DNA of 64,000 nucleotides from Clostridia bacterium (GTDB lineage Bacteria; Bacillota; Clostridia; Oscillospirales; Acutalibacteraceae), in NCBI GenBank assembly GCA_900768075.1, contig CAAGBN010000068.1, positions 12,235-76,234 on the forward strand. Reading direction: 5' to 3'. The translations under genes were made by a program, and so were the position numbers. This document shows positions 50,759 through 59,575 of the stretch, in pieces; position 1 is the stretch's first letter; the number at the start of each line of letters is the position of its first letter. Below the pieces are notes generated by a model. That model was given only the letters and a program-made list of their open reading frames with translations, was not told the DNA's origin and did no database searches.

Positions 50759-52171
50759 ATGACAGAGTTTATGACAAAGGATTTTCTTCTTGATACTGAC
50801 ACGGCAAAGGTGCTTTATCACGATTATGCGGCTAAACTCCCCATTATCGACTACCACTGCCACGTAAGTCCCAAGGAGATATATGAAGACTTAAGATTTG
50901 AAAACATTACTCAGCTCTGGCTTTACGGTGACCATTACAAATGGCGTCTTATGAGAAGCAACGGAGTCAGTGAAGAGTATATCACAGGCAAGAACACAAG
51001 CGATAAGGACAAGTTTCTGAAATTCGCTGAAACTCTGCCTAAGGCTATCGGTAATCCCATGTATCATTGGTGCCACTTTGAGCTTAAGCGTTACTTCGGT
51101 TATGAGGGCATCCTCAATGCTGACACAGCTGAAGAGGTCTGGAACGTAACAAGCGAAAGGCTCAAGGAAGCTCATATGAGTGTTCGCGGAATTATCGAAA
51201 TGAGCAACGTCTCATTTATCGGTACAACTGACGATCCTGTTGATTCACTTGAGTGGCACGGCAAAATTGCTGAGGATAAGAGCTTCAAGACTATTGTAGC
51301 TCCCTCATTCAGACCCGACAAAGCATTTAACCTTAATGCAGATATCTTCCCCGGTTACATAAAGACTCTCAGTGAGGTTTCAGGTGTAGAAATCAAAGAC
51401 ATCGCAGCACTTAAAGAGGCTCTTTATAAGAGAATGAAGCACTTCGATGCTTTCGGCTGTAAGGCAAGTGACCACGGTATTAACTATCCCGTTTACTGTG
51501 AAATGAGCGAGGACGAAATGAATGCCGCTCTTCTTAAGGCTATGGCAGGTGAAAAGGTAAGCGAAAAAGAGCTTGAAGCTGTACAGACTGAAATGATTCT
51601 CTTCTGCAGCGAAAAATATGCTGAGCTCGGTTGGGCAATGCAGATTCATTATAATTGTATGAGAAACCCCAACACAGTAATGTTTAATAAGCTCGGTCCC
51701 GATACAGGCTTTGACGTTATCGGACCTCACAATGGTTCAGTTGCTCTTGCTAAGCTTCTCGATAAGATGTATCTTAGTGGCAAGATGCCCAAGATTATTC
51801 TTTATTCGCTTGATGCAGGTGACAATTCATTTATAGATACAATTCTCGGTGCATTCCAGAGAGAGGGCTATCCCGGTACTATTCAGCACGGTAGTGCCTG
51901 GTGGTTCAACGATACAAAGAACGGTATGCGCGAACAGATGATAAGCCTTGCGTCCCTCGGTCTTCTCGGCAACTTCGTCGGTATGCTTACAGACTCAAGA
52001 AGCTTTTTAAGCTACACAAGACACGAATACTTCAGAAGAATTCTCTGTCAGTTAATCGGTCAGTGGGTTGAAGCAGGCGAGTACCCCAATGATATGAAGG
52101 CTCTCGCTCAGATTACAGAAGATATTTCTTTCTATAACGCTAAAAGATTTTTTGATTTGGAGGTAAAATAA
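50759..52171 (+). CDS. uxaC: Glucuronate/galacturonate isomerase
   Basis: 470 residues. Converts glucuronate to fructuronate. Amidohydrolase-like barrel: LPIIDYHCHVSPKEIYED near 28-45, GDHYKWRLMRSNGV, FIGTTDDPVDSLEWH, WAMQIHYNCMRN, MLTDSRSFLSYTRHEYFRR. Two ATGs 6 nt apart follow AGGAGGA; the second is chosen because the first would leave only 2-3 nt spacing. Confidence 0.95.
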   Translation: MTEFMTKDFLLDTDTAKVLYHDYAAKLPIIDYHCHVSPKEIYEDLRFENITQLWLYGDHYKWRLMRSNGVSEEYITGKNTSDKDKFLKFAETLPKAIGNPMYHWCHFELKRYFGYEGILNADTAEEVWNVTSERLKEAHMSVRGIIEMSNVSFIGTTDDPVDSLEWHGKIAEDKSFKTIVAPSFRPDKAFNLNADIFPGYIKTLSEVSGVEIKDIAALKEALYKRMKHFDAFGCKASDHGINYPVYCEMSEDEMNAALLKAMAGEKVSEKELEAVQTEMILFCSEKYAELGWAMQIHYNCMRNPNTVMFNKLGPDTGFDVIGPHNGSVALAKLLDKMYLSGKMPKIILYSLDAGDNSFIDTILGAFQREGYPGTIQHGSAWWFNDTKNGMREQMISLASLGLLGNFVGMLTDSRSFLSYTRHEYFRRILCQLIGQWVEAGEYPNDMKALAQITEDISFYNAKRFFDLEVK

Positions 52172-52172
52172 A

Positions 52173-53219
52173 ATGAAAATGTCTTTCAGATGGTACGGTC
52201 AGGACGATCCCGTATCCCTTAAGTACATCAGCCAGATTCCCAATATGAGATCAGTTGTTTCGGCAGTGTACGATGTTAAGCCCGGTCAGGTATGGCCTGA
52301 GGAAAGCATCAAAAGAGTCAAGGATGACTGCGAAAAGAACGGTCTTATCTTTGATATCGTTGAGTCAATCCCCGTACCCGAGGATATCAAGCTCGGCTCA
52401 GAGAATGCTGATGAACTCATTGAGGTTTACTGCGAAAACATCAGACGCTGTGCAAAGTACGGTGTTAAGTGTGTAACATATAACTTTATGCCCGTTTTCG
52501 ACTGGACAAGAACTCAGCTCGATAAAGAAGCTCCCGACGGCTCAACAAGCCTTGTTATGTATTGGGAACAGATGCAGGGTCTTGATCCTCTCGTTGACGA
52601 TATCGATCTTCCCGGTTGGGACGCAAGCTATACTAAAGACGAAATCAAGGAGCTCTTCAAGAAGTACGCTGAAATCGGTGAAGAGGGCCTCTGGAAGAAC
52701 CTTGAAACCTTCCTTAAGAAGATTATCCCCGTTGCTGAAGAATGTGGCGTAAGAATGGCTATTCATCCCGATGATCCTCCATATCCCATCTTCGGTCTTC
52801 CCAGAATCATTACAAACGAAGAAAACCTTGACCGTTTCCTTAAGATTGTTGATTCACCTGCTAACTCACTTTGCCTTTGCACAGGCTCACTCGGTTGCGC
52901 TAAGTTCAACGATATCCCCAAGATGGTAAGAAAATACAGCGCTATGGACAGAATCGCATTTATGCACATCCGTAACGTACTCGTAATGGATGACGGCTCA
53001 TTTGAGGAAAGCGGTCACCTTTCAAAATGCGGCAGCATCGATATGTACGAGGTTGTTAAGGCTCTCGTTGAAACAGGCTTTGACGGCTATGTAAGACCTG
53101 ACCACGGCAGAATGATCTGGGGTGAAACAGGCAGACCCGGTTACGGTCTTTATGACAGAGCACTCGGTGCGGCATATATCAACGGTCTCTTTGAGGCTTG
53201 CGAAAAAGCAACTAAATAA
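52173..53219 (+). CDS. uxuA: Mannonate dehydratase
   Basis: 348 residues. Dehydrates D-mannonate to 2-keto-3-deoxygluconate. MKMSFRWYGQDDPVSLKYI, VFDWTRTQL, RMAIHPDDPPYPIFGLPRI, IAFMHIRNV, and YVRPDHGRMIWGE, typical of the metal site of UxuA. It is 1 bp after uxaC, whose end carries the GGAGG. Confidence 0.95.
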   Translation: MKMSFRWYGQDDPVSLKYISQIPNMRSVVSAVYDVKPGQVWPEESIKRVKDDCEKNGLIFDIVESIPVPEDIKLGSENADELIEVYCENIRRCAKYGVKCVTYNFMPVFDWTRTQLDKEAPDGSTSLVMYWEQMQGLDPLVDDIDLPGWDASYTKDEIKELFKKYAEIGEEGLWKNLETFLKKIIPVAEECGVRMAIHPDDPPYPIFGLPRIITNEENLDRFLKIVDSPANSLCLCTGSLGCAKFNDIPKMVRKYSAMDRIAFMHIRNVLVMDDGSFEESGHLSKCGSIDMYEVVKALVETGFDGYVRPDHGRMIWGETGRPGYGLYDRALGAAYINGLFEACEKATK

Positions 53220-53232
53220 GGAGGAAACTACA

Positions 53233-54084
53233 ATGAATAAAAACGTATTCGGTACTGACCTTACAGGTAAGACCGCAGTTGTAACAGGTGCAGGCGGTGT
53301 CCTTTGCTCTTCATTTGCAAAGACTCTTGCAGCTGCAGGCGCTAAGGTTGCTCTTCTTGATATCAACGAAGAAGCTGCTAAGGGCTTCGCTGATGAAATC
53401 GTAGCTGAGGGCGGTGTTGCCAAGGCTTATAAGTGCAACGCTCTCGATAAGGACAGCTGTAATGCTGTAGCTGAAGCAGTTTTAGCTGACCTTGGTCCTT
53501 GCGATATTCTTCTCAACGGTGCAGGCGGTAACAATCCTAGAGCTACCACAGATAAGGAATATTACTTCAGCGGTGACATCGATGAAGACTGCAAAAACTT
53601 CTTCAATCTTGATGCTGACGGTGTTTCATTTGTTTTCAACCTCAACTTCCTTGGTACTCTTATTCCTACTCAGGCATTTGCAAAGCAGATGCTCGGCAGA
53701 GAGGGTTGTAACATTATCAACATCTCATCAATGAACGCTTTCACACCTCTTACAAAGATTCCTGCTTATTCAGGTGCAAAGGCTGCTGTTTCAAACTTCA
53801 CACAGTGGCTTGCAGTTCACTTCTCAAAAGAGGGTATCAGAGTTAATGCTATTGCTCCCGGTTTCTTCTCAACCAAGCAGAATGCTGCTCTTCTCTGGAA
53901 TCCCGACGGTTCACCCACACCCCGTACAGACAAGATTCTTGCTGCTACTCCTATGGGTCGTTTCGGTGAAGCTCACGAGCTTGACGGCGCACTTCTTTTC
54001 CTCATCAACAACGATGCAGCAGGCTTTATCACAGGTGTTGTACTTCCCGTTGACGGTGGCTTCTCATCATACAGCGGTGTATAA
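53233..54084 (+). CDS. SDR family D-mannonate oxidoreductase (fructuronate reductase)
   Basis: 283 residues. NAD(P)-binding TGAGGVLCSS, the NAAG-equivalent LLNGAGGNNP, catalytic Ser in INISSMNAF and the YSGAKAA motif, and C-terminal LPVDGGFSSYSGV. SDR enzymes of this type replace the long-chain UxuB for reduction of fructuronate to mannonate; the position between uxuA and eda supports this. ATG with GGAGG 7-8 nt upstream is the start; the frame extends 111 nt into uxuA without an RBS. Confidence 0.9.
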   Translation: MNKNVFGTDLTGKTAVVTGAGGVLCSSFAKTLAAAGAKVALLDINEEAAKGFADEIVAEGGVAKAYKCNALDKDSCNAVAEAVLADLGPCDILLNGAGGNNPRATTDKEYYFSGDIDEDCKNFFNLDADGVSFVFNLNFLGTLIPTQAFAKQMLGREGCNIINISSMNAFTPLTKIPAYSGAKAAVSNFTQWLAVHFSKEGIRVNAIAPGFFSTKQNAALLWNPDGSPTPRTDKILAATPMGRFGEAHELDGALLFLINNDAAGFITGVVLPVDGGFSSYSGV

Positions 54085-54097
54085 AAAATAACAACGC

Positions 54098-54160
54098 GTT
54101 TTTGATTCTTTTTCCGCGGCAGGAAAAAGAATGCCCCGCGGCGAGCGATAATTAATAAAC
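54098..54160. repeat. Dispersed intergenic repeat, family R1, copy B
   Basis: CGCGTTTTTGATTCTTTTTC, then AGGAAAAAGAATGCCCCGCG and GCGAGCG, nearly identical in its first half to copy A at 6192. Confidence 0.6.
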
Positions 54161-54216
54161 AATTCGAAATCTCGGATGAGTCAGATTAAGAGATAAAATC
54201 TGATGCCGCAAAATTA

Positions 54217-54260
54217 AACCCCTCTGTCACTTCGTGACATCTCCCCTTTCAGGGGTGACG
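54217..54260. repeat. Dispersed intergenic repeat, family R2, copy 2
   Basis: AACCCCTCTGTCA, hairpin GTCAC-TTC-GTGAC, ATCTCCCCTTTCAGGGGTGA. Same layout as 6262-6316 but with a different inner hairpin. The rest of 54085-54340 shows no gene. Confidence 0.6.
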
Positions 54261-54340
54261 AGGTTATAGTGGCACCTTAGTGCTGTTGTAACAGAGCGGG
54301 CGTACTCAATAACATAAATCTTTTCAGGAGATGAAATAAA

Positions 54341-55288
54341 ATGGATATGTTCAAGACAATTTATGAATTAGGTATCATCCCCGTTGTGGCTATTGATGAT
54401 GCTGACAAGGCAGTGCCTCTTGCAAAGGCTCTTCGTGACGGTGGTCTTCCTGCTGCTGAAATCACTTTCAGAACAGCTGCTGCTGAAGAATCAATCAGAA
54501 GAATTACAGCTGAATGCCCCGACGTACTCGTTGGTGCAGGCACAGTTCTTACAAAAGAGCAGGCTGACAGAGCTGTTGCAGCAGGTGCAAAGTTCATTGT
54601 AACTCCCGGCTTCAACCCCGAAATGATCGCTTACATCAAGTCACTTGGTATTCCTATGATGCCCGGTGCTGCTACTCCCGGTGAAATGGAGCAGGCTATG
54701 AGCATGGGTCTTACTAACATCAAGTTCTTCCCTGCTGAAGCTAACGGTGGTGTGGCAAAGCTTAAGGCTCTTGCAGGTCCCTATCAGGCTGCTAAGTGGA
54801 TGCCTACAGGTGGTGTAAACACAAAGAATCTCAATGATTATCTTTCATTTGACCGCATTATTGCTTGTGGCGGTACATGGCTTGCAACAGGTGCCGATAT
54901 TGCTGAAAGCAATTGGGATGGCATCACAAAGAAGTGTAAGGATGCTATAAAGACAATGCTTGGCTTCGAGCTTAAGAAAATCTGCATTTACGGTGACAGT
55001 GCTAACGCTGAGAAGAATGCTAAGTTTGTAGCGACTCTCTTCGGCTTTGACTGCACCGAAACTGAGTGCGGTGTACAGGCAGGCTGTGTGTGCTTCGGTA
55101 AAGAAGAAAGCGACGCTAAGGGCTGTATCGTAATCAATACTAATAACGGTAACAGAGCTATGGCTTATCTTCAGAGAATGGGTGCTGAAATCGACCCCGA
55201 TATCTGGTACGATAAAAAAGGCAATGTAACCTGCTTCGGTCTTAAGGATTTGGTAGCAGGCTTCGAAATCTGCATTGAAACAAAGTAA
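54341..55288 (+). CDS. eda: KDPG aldolase with an extra C-terminal domain
   Basis: 315 residues; the family is normally about 210. Residues 1-210 are a standard KDPG/KHG aldolase: Glu40 in AAEITFRT, GAGTVLT, and Schiff-base Lys128 in IKFFPAE, splitting KDPG to pyruvate and glyceraldehyde 3-phosphate. Residues about 213-315 (KKICIYGDSANAEKNAKFVA, GCIVINTNNGNRAMAYLQRM) form an added alpha/beta domain I do not recognise. AGGAGATG precedes the start. Confidence 0.93.
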   Translation: MDMFKTIYELGIIPVVAIDDADKAVPLAKALRDGGLPAAEITFRTAAAEESIRRITAECPDVLVGAGTVLTKEQADRAVAAGAKFIVTPGFNPEMIAYIKSLGIPMMPGAATPGEMEQAMSMGLTNIKFFPAEANGGVAKLKALAGPYQAAKWMPTGGVNTKNLNDYLSFDRIIACGGTWLATGADIAESNWDGITKKCKDAIKTMLGFELKKICIYGDSANAEKNAKFVATLFGFDCTETECGVQAGCVCFGKEESDAKGCIVINTNNGNRAMAYLQRMGAEIDPDIWYDKKGNVTCFGLKDLVAGFEICIETK

Positions 55289-55312
55289 TTTATTTTTGAG
55301 AGGTATATAATT

Positions 55313-56338
55313 ATGGCTAAAAGAATTGTAACATTCGGTGAAATTATGCTTCGTCTTGCTCCCGAAGGCTATCTTCGTTTCTTCCAGAACGATACAATGC
55401 AGGCTACTTTCGGTGGCGGTGAAGCTAACGTTGCTGTATCACTTGCAAACTACGGTATGGATGCTTCATTTGTAACAAAGCTTCCTGCACACGCTATCGG
55501 TCAGGGTGCTGTTAACTCACTTCGCGGTCTCGGTGTTGACACAAAAGACATCGTTCGTGGCGGTGACAGAGTAGGTATCTACTTCCTTGAAAAGGGTGCA
55601 TCACAGAGAGGCTCAGTTTGTATCTATGACAGAGCTCACTCAGCTATTCAGGAAGCTAAGAGAGAAAATTTTGACTGGGATAAGATCTTTGACGGTGCTG
55701 ATTGGTTCCATTTCACAGGTATCACTCCCGCTCTTGGCGAAAATCTTGTAGAAATCTGCATAGATGCTTGTAAGGCTGCTAAGGCTAAAGGCGTGAAGAT
55801 TTCTTGTGACCTTAACTACAGAGGTAAGCTCTGGACAAGAGCTCAGGCAAGAGAAGCTATGACAAAGCTCTGTGAATATGTTGACGTTTGCATTTCAAAC
55901 GAAGAAGATGCTAAGGACGTATTCGGTATCGAAGCTGAAAATACCGACATCTATGGCGGTAAGCTCGATAAGGAAGGCTATAAGAGTGTTGCTAAGCAGC
56001 TTATGGATACTTTCAAGTTTGAAAAGGTTGCTATCACACTTCGTTCATCAATCTCAGCTAACGACAACGATTGGGCAGGTATGCTCTACGACGGTGAAAA
56101 CTACTGCTTCTCAAAAGAGTATCATCTTCATATTGTTGACCGTGTAGGCGGTGGCGACAGCTTCGGTGGCGGTCTCATCTACTCACTTCTCAGCGGTAAG
56201 GACTCACAGAGTGCTATCGAATTTGCAGTTGCAGCTTCAGCTCTCAAGCACTCAATCGAGGGTGACTACAACCGTGTAACTGTTGCAGAGGTTGAAAAGC
56301 TTGCAGGCGGCGACGCAAGCGGTAGAGTTCAGAGATAA
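55313..56338 (+). CDS. kdgK: 2-keto-3-deoxygluconate kinase
   Basis: 341 residues, PfkB-type sugar kinase. TFGEIMLRLAPEGYLRFFQN and FGGGEANVAVSLANYGMDAS at the N-terminus, SCDLNYRGKLW, and the catalytic VDRVGGGDSFGGGLIYSLL with the Asp base. Phosphorylates KDG to KDPG, the substrate of the preceding aldolase. 24 bp after eda. Confidence 0.94.
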   Translation: MAKRIVTFGEIMLRLAPEGYLRFFQNDTMQATFGGGEANVAVSLANYGMDASFVTKLPAHAIGQGAVNSLRGLGVDTKDIVRGGDRVGIYFLEKGASQRGSVCIYDRAHSAIQEAKRENFDWDKIFDGADWFHFTGITPALGENLVEICIDACKAAKAKGVKISCDLNYRGKLWTRAQAREAMTKLCEYVDVCISNEEDAKDVFGIEAENTDIYGGKLDKEGYKSVAKQLMDTFKFEKVAITLRSSISANDNDWAGMLYDGENYCFSKEYHLHIVDRVGGGDSFGGGLIYSLLSGKDSQSAIEFAVAASALKHSIEGDYNRVTVAEVEKLAGGDASGRVQR

Positions 56339-56341
56339 TCA

Positions 56342-56412
56342 TTAGCGCATTTTTGGTTGCTTTTTGTGCGCTAACAAAAAGTAATGCCCGCCCGGCGAGG
56401 GCTGTACAAAAA
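56342..56412. repeat. Dispersed intergenic repeat, family R1, copy D
   Basis: TTAGCGC (56342-56348) pairs with GCGCTAA around TTTTTGGTTGCTTTTTG, then AAAAAGTAATGCCCGCCCGG and CGAGGGC. The flanking stem differs from copy A (TATCGCG) but still pairs. It lies between kdgK and the symporter gene. Confidence 0.6.
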
Positions 56413-56483
56413 GGAATAAAGCAGGCAGGTGGTTTGAGCTTGCCTGCTGACATAAAAAAGAAAACAAAAGGAGAACAAACCAA

Positions 56484-57917
56484 ATGAGTAAGACAAACAC
56501 AATCAGACCCTTTGGCTGGCAGGATAAACTCGGCTATGCTATGGGCGATATGGGCTGCGGCTTTTCATTCCAGCTCGTATCAACATTTATGCAGCTCTTC
56601 TATCTTCAGTACATCGGTATCAAGGCAGAAGACTACGCTGTAATCATCCTTATTTCAAAAGCTTTCGACGCTGTTAACGACGTAATAATCGGTAACCTTG
56701 TTGATACAAAGAAGCTCGGCAAAAACCCCAAGAGTAAGTATATGCCCTGGATTATCGCAGGCGGACTTATCCTCGTTATCTTCAACGTAATGATTTTTGC
56801 TCCCGTAACAGCTCTTCCCTATGCAGGCAAATACGCTTGGTGTCTTGTAGCTTATTGCTTATGGTCAATCGCTTACACAATGGTAAACGTACCCTACGGC
56901 TCACTTCACAGTGTTATCACAGACAAGCCTAACGAGAGAACTTCACTTTCAACCTTCCGTAGTGTTGGTGCAGCTCTTCCTGCTATCGTTATTATGATCG
57001 TTCTTCCCGGTATCGTTTACAATAAGGTTGAAAACCCTGTAACAGGTATCACAGAAGAAATTCTCAAGGGTGAGACTCTTCTTCCCGTTGCTCTTGTAAT
57101 GTCAGTTGTTGCTTTTGCTACTCTCTTCGGCACAACAAAGCTTGTTAAAGAGAGAGTTCAGCGTGCAGATTCAGGCGGAAATGTAACAGGTACAAAGGCA
57201 TTCTTCTCAGCTTTCCACTCATTCTTCACAAACAGAGCTATGGTTGGTGCAACAATTGCTACAGTAGCTTCAGTTGCTCTTTTCAACTCAACAATGGCTC
57301 TTAACAATATGGTATTCCAGTACTTCTTCAAGGATACAAGCAAGGTTGGTATTGCTATGATCGGCTCGTACGCTCCCATGATTGTATTTATGGCTATCCT
57401 TGGTAAGATTACTGCTAAATACGGCAAGAAAACAGTTATCGTAAGCTGTATGGCTATCGGTGCTATTGCAGGTCTCATCGCTCTCGTACTTGCTTATAAC
57501 GGCTTTGTAACAGGTATGATTGTTTACATCGTCTGTCTTATGGGTCTTAATATCGGTAACGCTGTATTCCAGATTTCAGTATGGGCTATCGTTGCTGACT
57601 GCATCGAAGTAAGCTACCGCAAGACAGGTAAGAGTGAAGAAGGCTCACTTTATGCTCTTTACTCATTCTTCCGTAAGCTCGCTCAGGGTGTCGGCCAGGC
57701 TGTAGTATCATGGGGTCTTGTAGCTATCGGTTTCGTTGAGGGTGAAAATGCTGTTCAGGCTGACAACTTCGGTGATAAGGTTCTTATGCTTTATCTCGCA
57801 GTTCTTGCTGCAGGCTCACTTATCGCATTCCTTTCAATGAAGTTTATCTATAACATCTCAAAGGAAGACGAAAAGGCTTTTGCTGTAAAGGCTGACGATA
57901 CAGCTGCTGAAGCGTAA
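56484..57917 (+). CDS. GPH family sugar:cation symporter, probable hexuronide importer
   Basis: 477 residues, 12 predicted membrane helices. Glycoside-pentoside-hexuronide family signatures: QDKLGYAMGDMGCGFSFQLV, AFDAVNDVIIGNLVDTK, YMPWIIAG, VPYGSLHSVITDKPNERTSL, and the C-terminal DCIEVSYRKTGKSEEGSLYA. The neighbouring catabolic genes point to glucuronide or uronate import. AAAGGAG precedes the ATG; a terminator follows. Confidence 0.9.
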   Translation: MSKTNTIRPFGWQDKLGYAMGDMGCGFSFQLVSTFMQLFYLQYIGIKAEDYAVIILISKAFDAVNDVIIGNLVDTKKLGKNPKSKYMPWIIAGGLILVIFNVMIFAPVTALPYAGKYAWCLVAYCLWSIAYTMVNVPYGSLHSVITDKPNERTSLSTFRSVGAALPAIVIMIVLPGIVYNKVENPVTGITEEILKGETLLPVALVMSVVAFATLFGTTKLVKERVQRADSGGNVTGTKAFFSAFHSFFTNRAMVGATIATVASVALFNSTMALNNMVFQYFFKDTSKVGIAMIGSYAPMIVFMAILGKITAKYGKKTVIVSCMAIGAIAGLIALVLAYNGFVTGMIVYIVCLMGLNIGNAVFQISVWAIVADCIEVSYRKTGKSEEGSLYALYSFFRKLAQGVGQAVVSWGLVAIGFVEGENAVQADNFGDKVLMLYLAVLAAGSLIAFLSMKFIYNISKEDEKAFAVKADDTAAEA

Positions 57918-57937
57918 GCTTAAAATTTAATCGCATT

Positions 57938-57974
57938 CTGTCGGGTATCTTTTCGGGTGCCCGATAGTTTTTTT
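57938..57974 (+). terminator. Terminator of the uronate cluster
   Basis: CTGTCGGGTA pairs with TGCCCGATAG (two G-T pairs), then seven T. Confidence 0.8.
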
Positions 57975-58055
57975 ATTAAGATTACAGATCCTTGAAGCCG
58001 AAAAGCATTTTTAAATCATAAATAGAAAACAAATTGTAAAATAAAGAAAAAAGAG

Positions 58056-58084
58056 TTCACTTTTTGTCGTTATTGGGGTATAAT
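58056..58084 (+). promoter_or_regulatory. Promoter of the CDP-alcohol phosphatidyltransferase gene
   Basis: TTCACT (58056-58061), 17-bp spacer, TATAAT (58079-58084). Confidence 0.55.
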
Positions 58085-58118
58085 TACAAGAAAGAATAAG
58101 CTTTAAGGATGTTACATT

Positions 58119-58703
58119 ATGAAAAATTTTATTAGAAAAAACATAGCTAATTTTTTCTCGATAGTCAGAATAGTCGGTGCTGTTTATTTGCTTATATGGG
58201 GCACAGAGTTCTCTGTTAAGTTTTTAATTCTCTATGCTATCTTCTGCTCAACAGACGCTATTGACGGTTACCTTGCGAGAAAACTTAATATATCAAGTGT
58301 TCTCGGTGTTACTCTTGATACAATAGGTGACGCTCTGATTGGCTTTACACCTGTTAAGGTGCTTGTAGTTCAGAAACTTATTCCCAATTGGTTTATTGCT
58401 TTTCTGTGTGTTACAGTTGTTCTTTTTGCAGCTTCTGCTGTAATTGCACAGCTTAAGTTTAAAAAGTTTTCTTTTCCCCACACTTATTTCAGTAAGCTTA
58501 ACGGTGTGTGCGTAGCCTCATCGCCGTTTCTTTTCAGCTTTATACCTAAAGAAGTTGTGTTTATCATTGTCGGCACAGTATTTTTCTTTGCAGGTGTTGA
58601 AACTCTTATAATTGTTATTAAGCTTAAAAAGATGGTGCCTTTTGTACCTTCTGTTTTCCATACAGAAAAGGCTGTCAAGGATGCGGAAAAAGCAATGTTA
58701 TAA
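58119..58703 (+). CDS. CDP-alcohol phosphatidyltransferase
   Basis: 194 residues with about five membrane helices. The complete catalytic signature D-x2-D-G-x2-A-R-x8-G-x3-D-x3-D is present in DAIDGYLARKLNISSVLGVT followed by LDTIGDA. Such enzymes join CDP-diacylglycerol to an alcohol such as glycerol phosphate, serine or inositol phosphate; specificity is not readable. Monocistronic, with promoter and terminator. Confidence 0.9.
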   Translation: MKNFIRKNIANFFSIVRIVGAVYLLIWGTEFSVKFLILYAIFCSTDAIDGYLARKLNISSVLGVTLDTIGDALIGFTPVKVLVVQKLIPNWFIAFLCVTVVLFAASAVIAQLKFKKFSFPHTYFSKLNGVCVASSPFLFSFIPKEVVFIIVGTVFFFAGVETLIIVIKLKKMVPFVPSVFHTEKAVKDAEKAML

Positions 58704-58708
58704 TTATC

Positions 58709-58735
58709 CCGACCCCTGTTTTATCGGGGGTTTTG
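58709..58735 (+). terminator. Terminator after the phosphatidyltransferase gene
   Basis: CCCGA pairs with TCGGG with additional C/G pairing inside, followed by GGTTTTGATTTG. Confidence 0.55.
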
Positions 58736-58793
58736 ATTTGTTTTAAGATGCTACAAAGTTCAAAAAAACTTAATAAAAAAATACGGATTTTCA

Positions 58794-58822
58794 TTGACAA
58801 AGTGAAAGTCTTATGTTATACT
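58794..58822 (+). promoter_or_regulatory. Promoter of rplU-prp-rpmA
   Basis: TTGACA (58794-58799), 17-bp spacer, TATACT (58817-58822). Confidence 0.85.
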
Positions 58823-58828
58823 CATTCA

Positions 58829-58915
58829 TACCGCATGTAAAAGGCGGCGTGATTTGTCATGCCAAAAAGATAAATATTATCTGCCTCAAATCAGCGAGTC
58901 CATAATAAAGGAAGG
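58829..58915 (+). promoter_or_regulatory. Ribosomal protein L21-type leader
   Basis: A 95-nt untranslated leader between promoter and rplU with pairing blocks (for example GGCGGCGTGATTTG and CAAATCAGCG-type complementarity, AGATAAATATTATCT). Its position matches the L21 leader autoregulatory RNA of Firmicutes; assignment by position and pairing only. Confidence 0.5.
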
Positions 58916-58923
58916 AAAGAAAA

Positions 58924-59235
58924 ATGTACGCAATTATCGAAACAGGCGGCAAGCAGTATAAGGTAGAAGCAGGCGATACACTCTTCATCGAAAAGCTTGA
59001 CGTAGAAGCAGACTCCGAAATTACCTTTGACAAGGTTATCGCAGTAGCAACAGACGACGGCATCAAGGTTGGTGCTCCCTATGTTGATGGTGCAACAGTA
59101 ACAGCAAAGGCAATCAAGAACGGTAAGGGTAAGAAAATCACAGTATTTACTTACAAGCCCAAGAAGAATGCTAAGCGTAAGATGGGTCACAGACAGCCTT
59201 ACACTAAGGTTGAAATCGCAGCTATCAACGCTTAA
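58924..59235 (+). CDS. rplU: Ribosomal protein bL21
   Basis: 103 residues. MYAIIETGGKQYKVEAGDTL, KVGAPYVDGATVTA, FTYKPKKNAKRKMGHRQPYT: all family signatures. GGAAGGAAAG precedes the start. First of the conserved L21-Prp-L27 operon. Confidence 0.98.
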   Translation: MYAIIETGGKQYKVEAGDTLFIEKLDVEADSEITFDKVIAVATDDGIKVGAPYVDGATVTAKAIKNGKGKKITVFTYKPKKNAKRKMGHRQPYTKVEIAAINA

Positions 59236-59238
59236 GTT

Positions 59239-59553
59239 ATGACGAAGGTAGTTTTTTACGAAAAGGATGAGAAGCTTACAGGTTTTCTCATAAAAGACCA
59301 CAGCGGATACGACGATGAGGGTTACGATATTGTTTGTGCAAGCGTATCTTCAGCAGCGTATCTCACAGCTAACACGTTGACAGAAATCGTCGGTGCTAGG
59401 GCTGATATAAAGGTCGAGGAAGCACATTTCAGATTTATCCTCAAGGATAAGCTCGAAGAAGCTCAGGCTCATCTCAAAGGTTTAAGACTTCACCTGGAAT
59501 CACTCGCAGGGGACTATGACGAATATATAACCTGCAAAACAGAAACTGTTTAA
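59239..59553 (+). CDS. prp: Ribosomal-processing cysteine protease Prp
   Basis: 104 residues. The catalytic pair is His21 in KDHSGYDDEG and Cys33 in YDIVCASVSSAA. Prp trims the N-terminal extension of L27. Its presence agrees with the extension seen in the next gene. 3 bp after rplU. Confidence 0.93.
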   Translation: MTKVVFYEKDEKLTGFLIKDHSGYDDEGYDIVCASVSSAAYLTANTLTEIVGARADIKVEEAHFRFILKDKLEEAQAHLKGLRLHLESLAGDYDEYITCKTETV

Positions 59554-59575
59554 GAATAATACGGAGGTGTAACAA

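Noticed and set aside
53122..53232. 37-residue extension of the SDR oxidoreductase
   Set aside because: It overlaps the end of uxuA, has no RBS, and the true ATG follows GGAGG.
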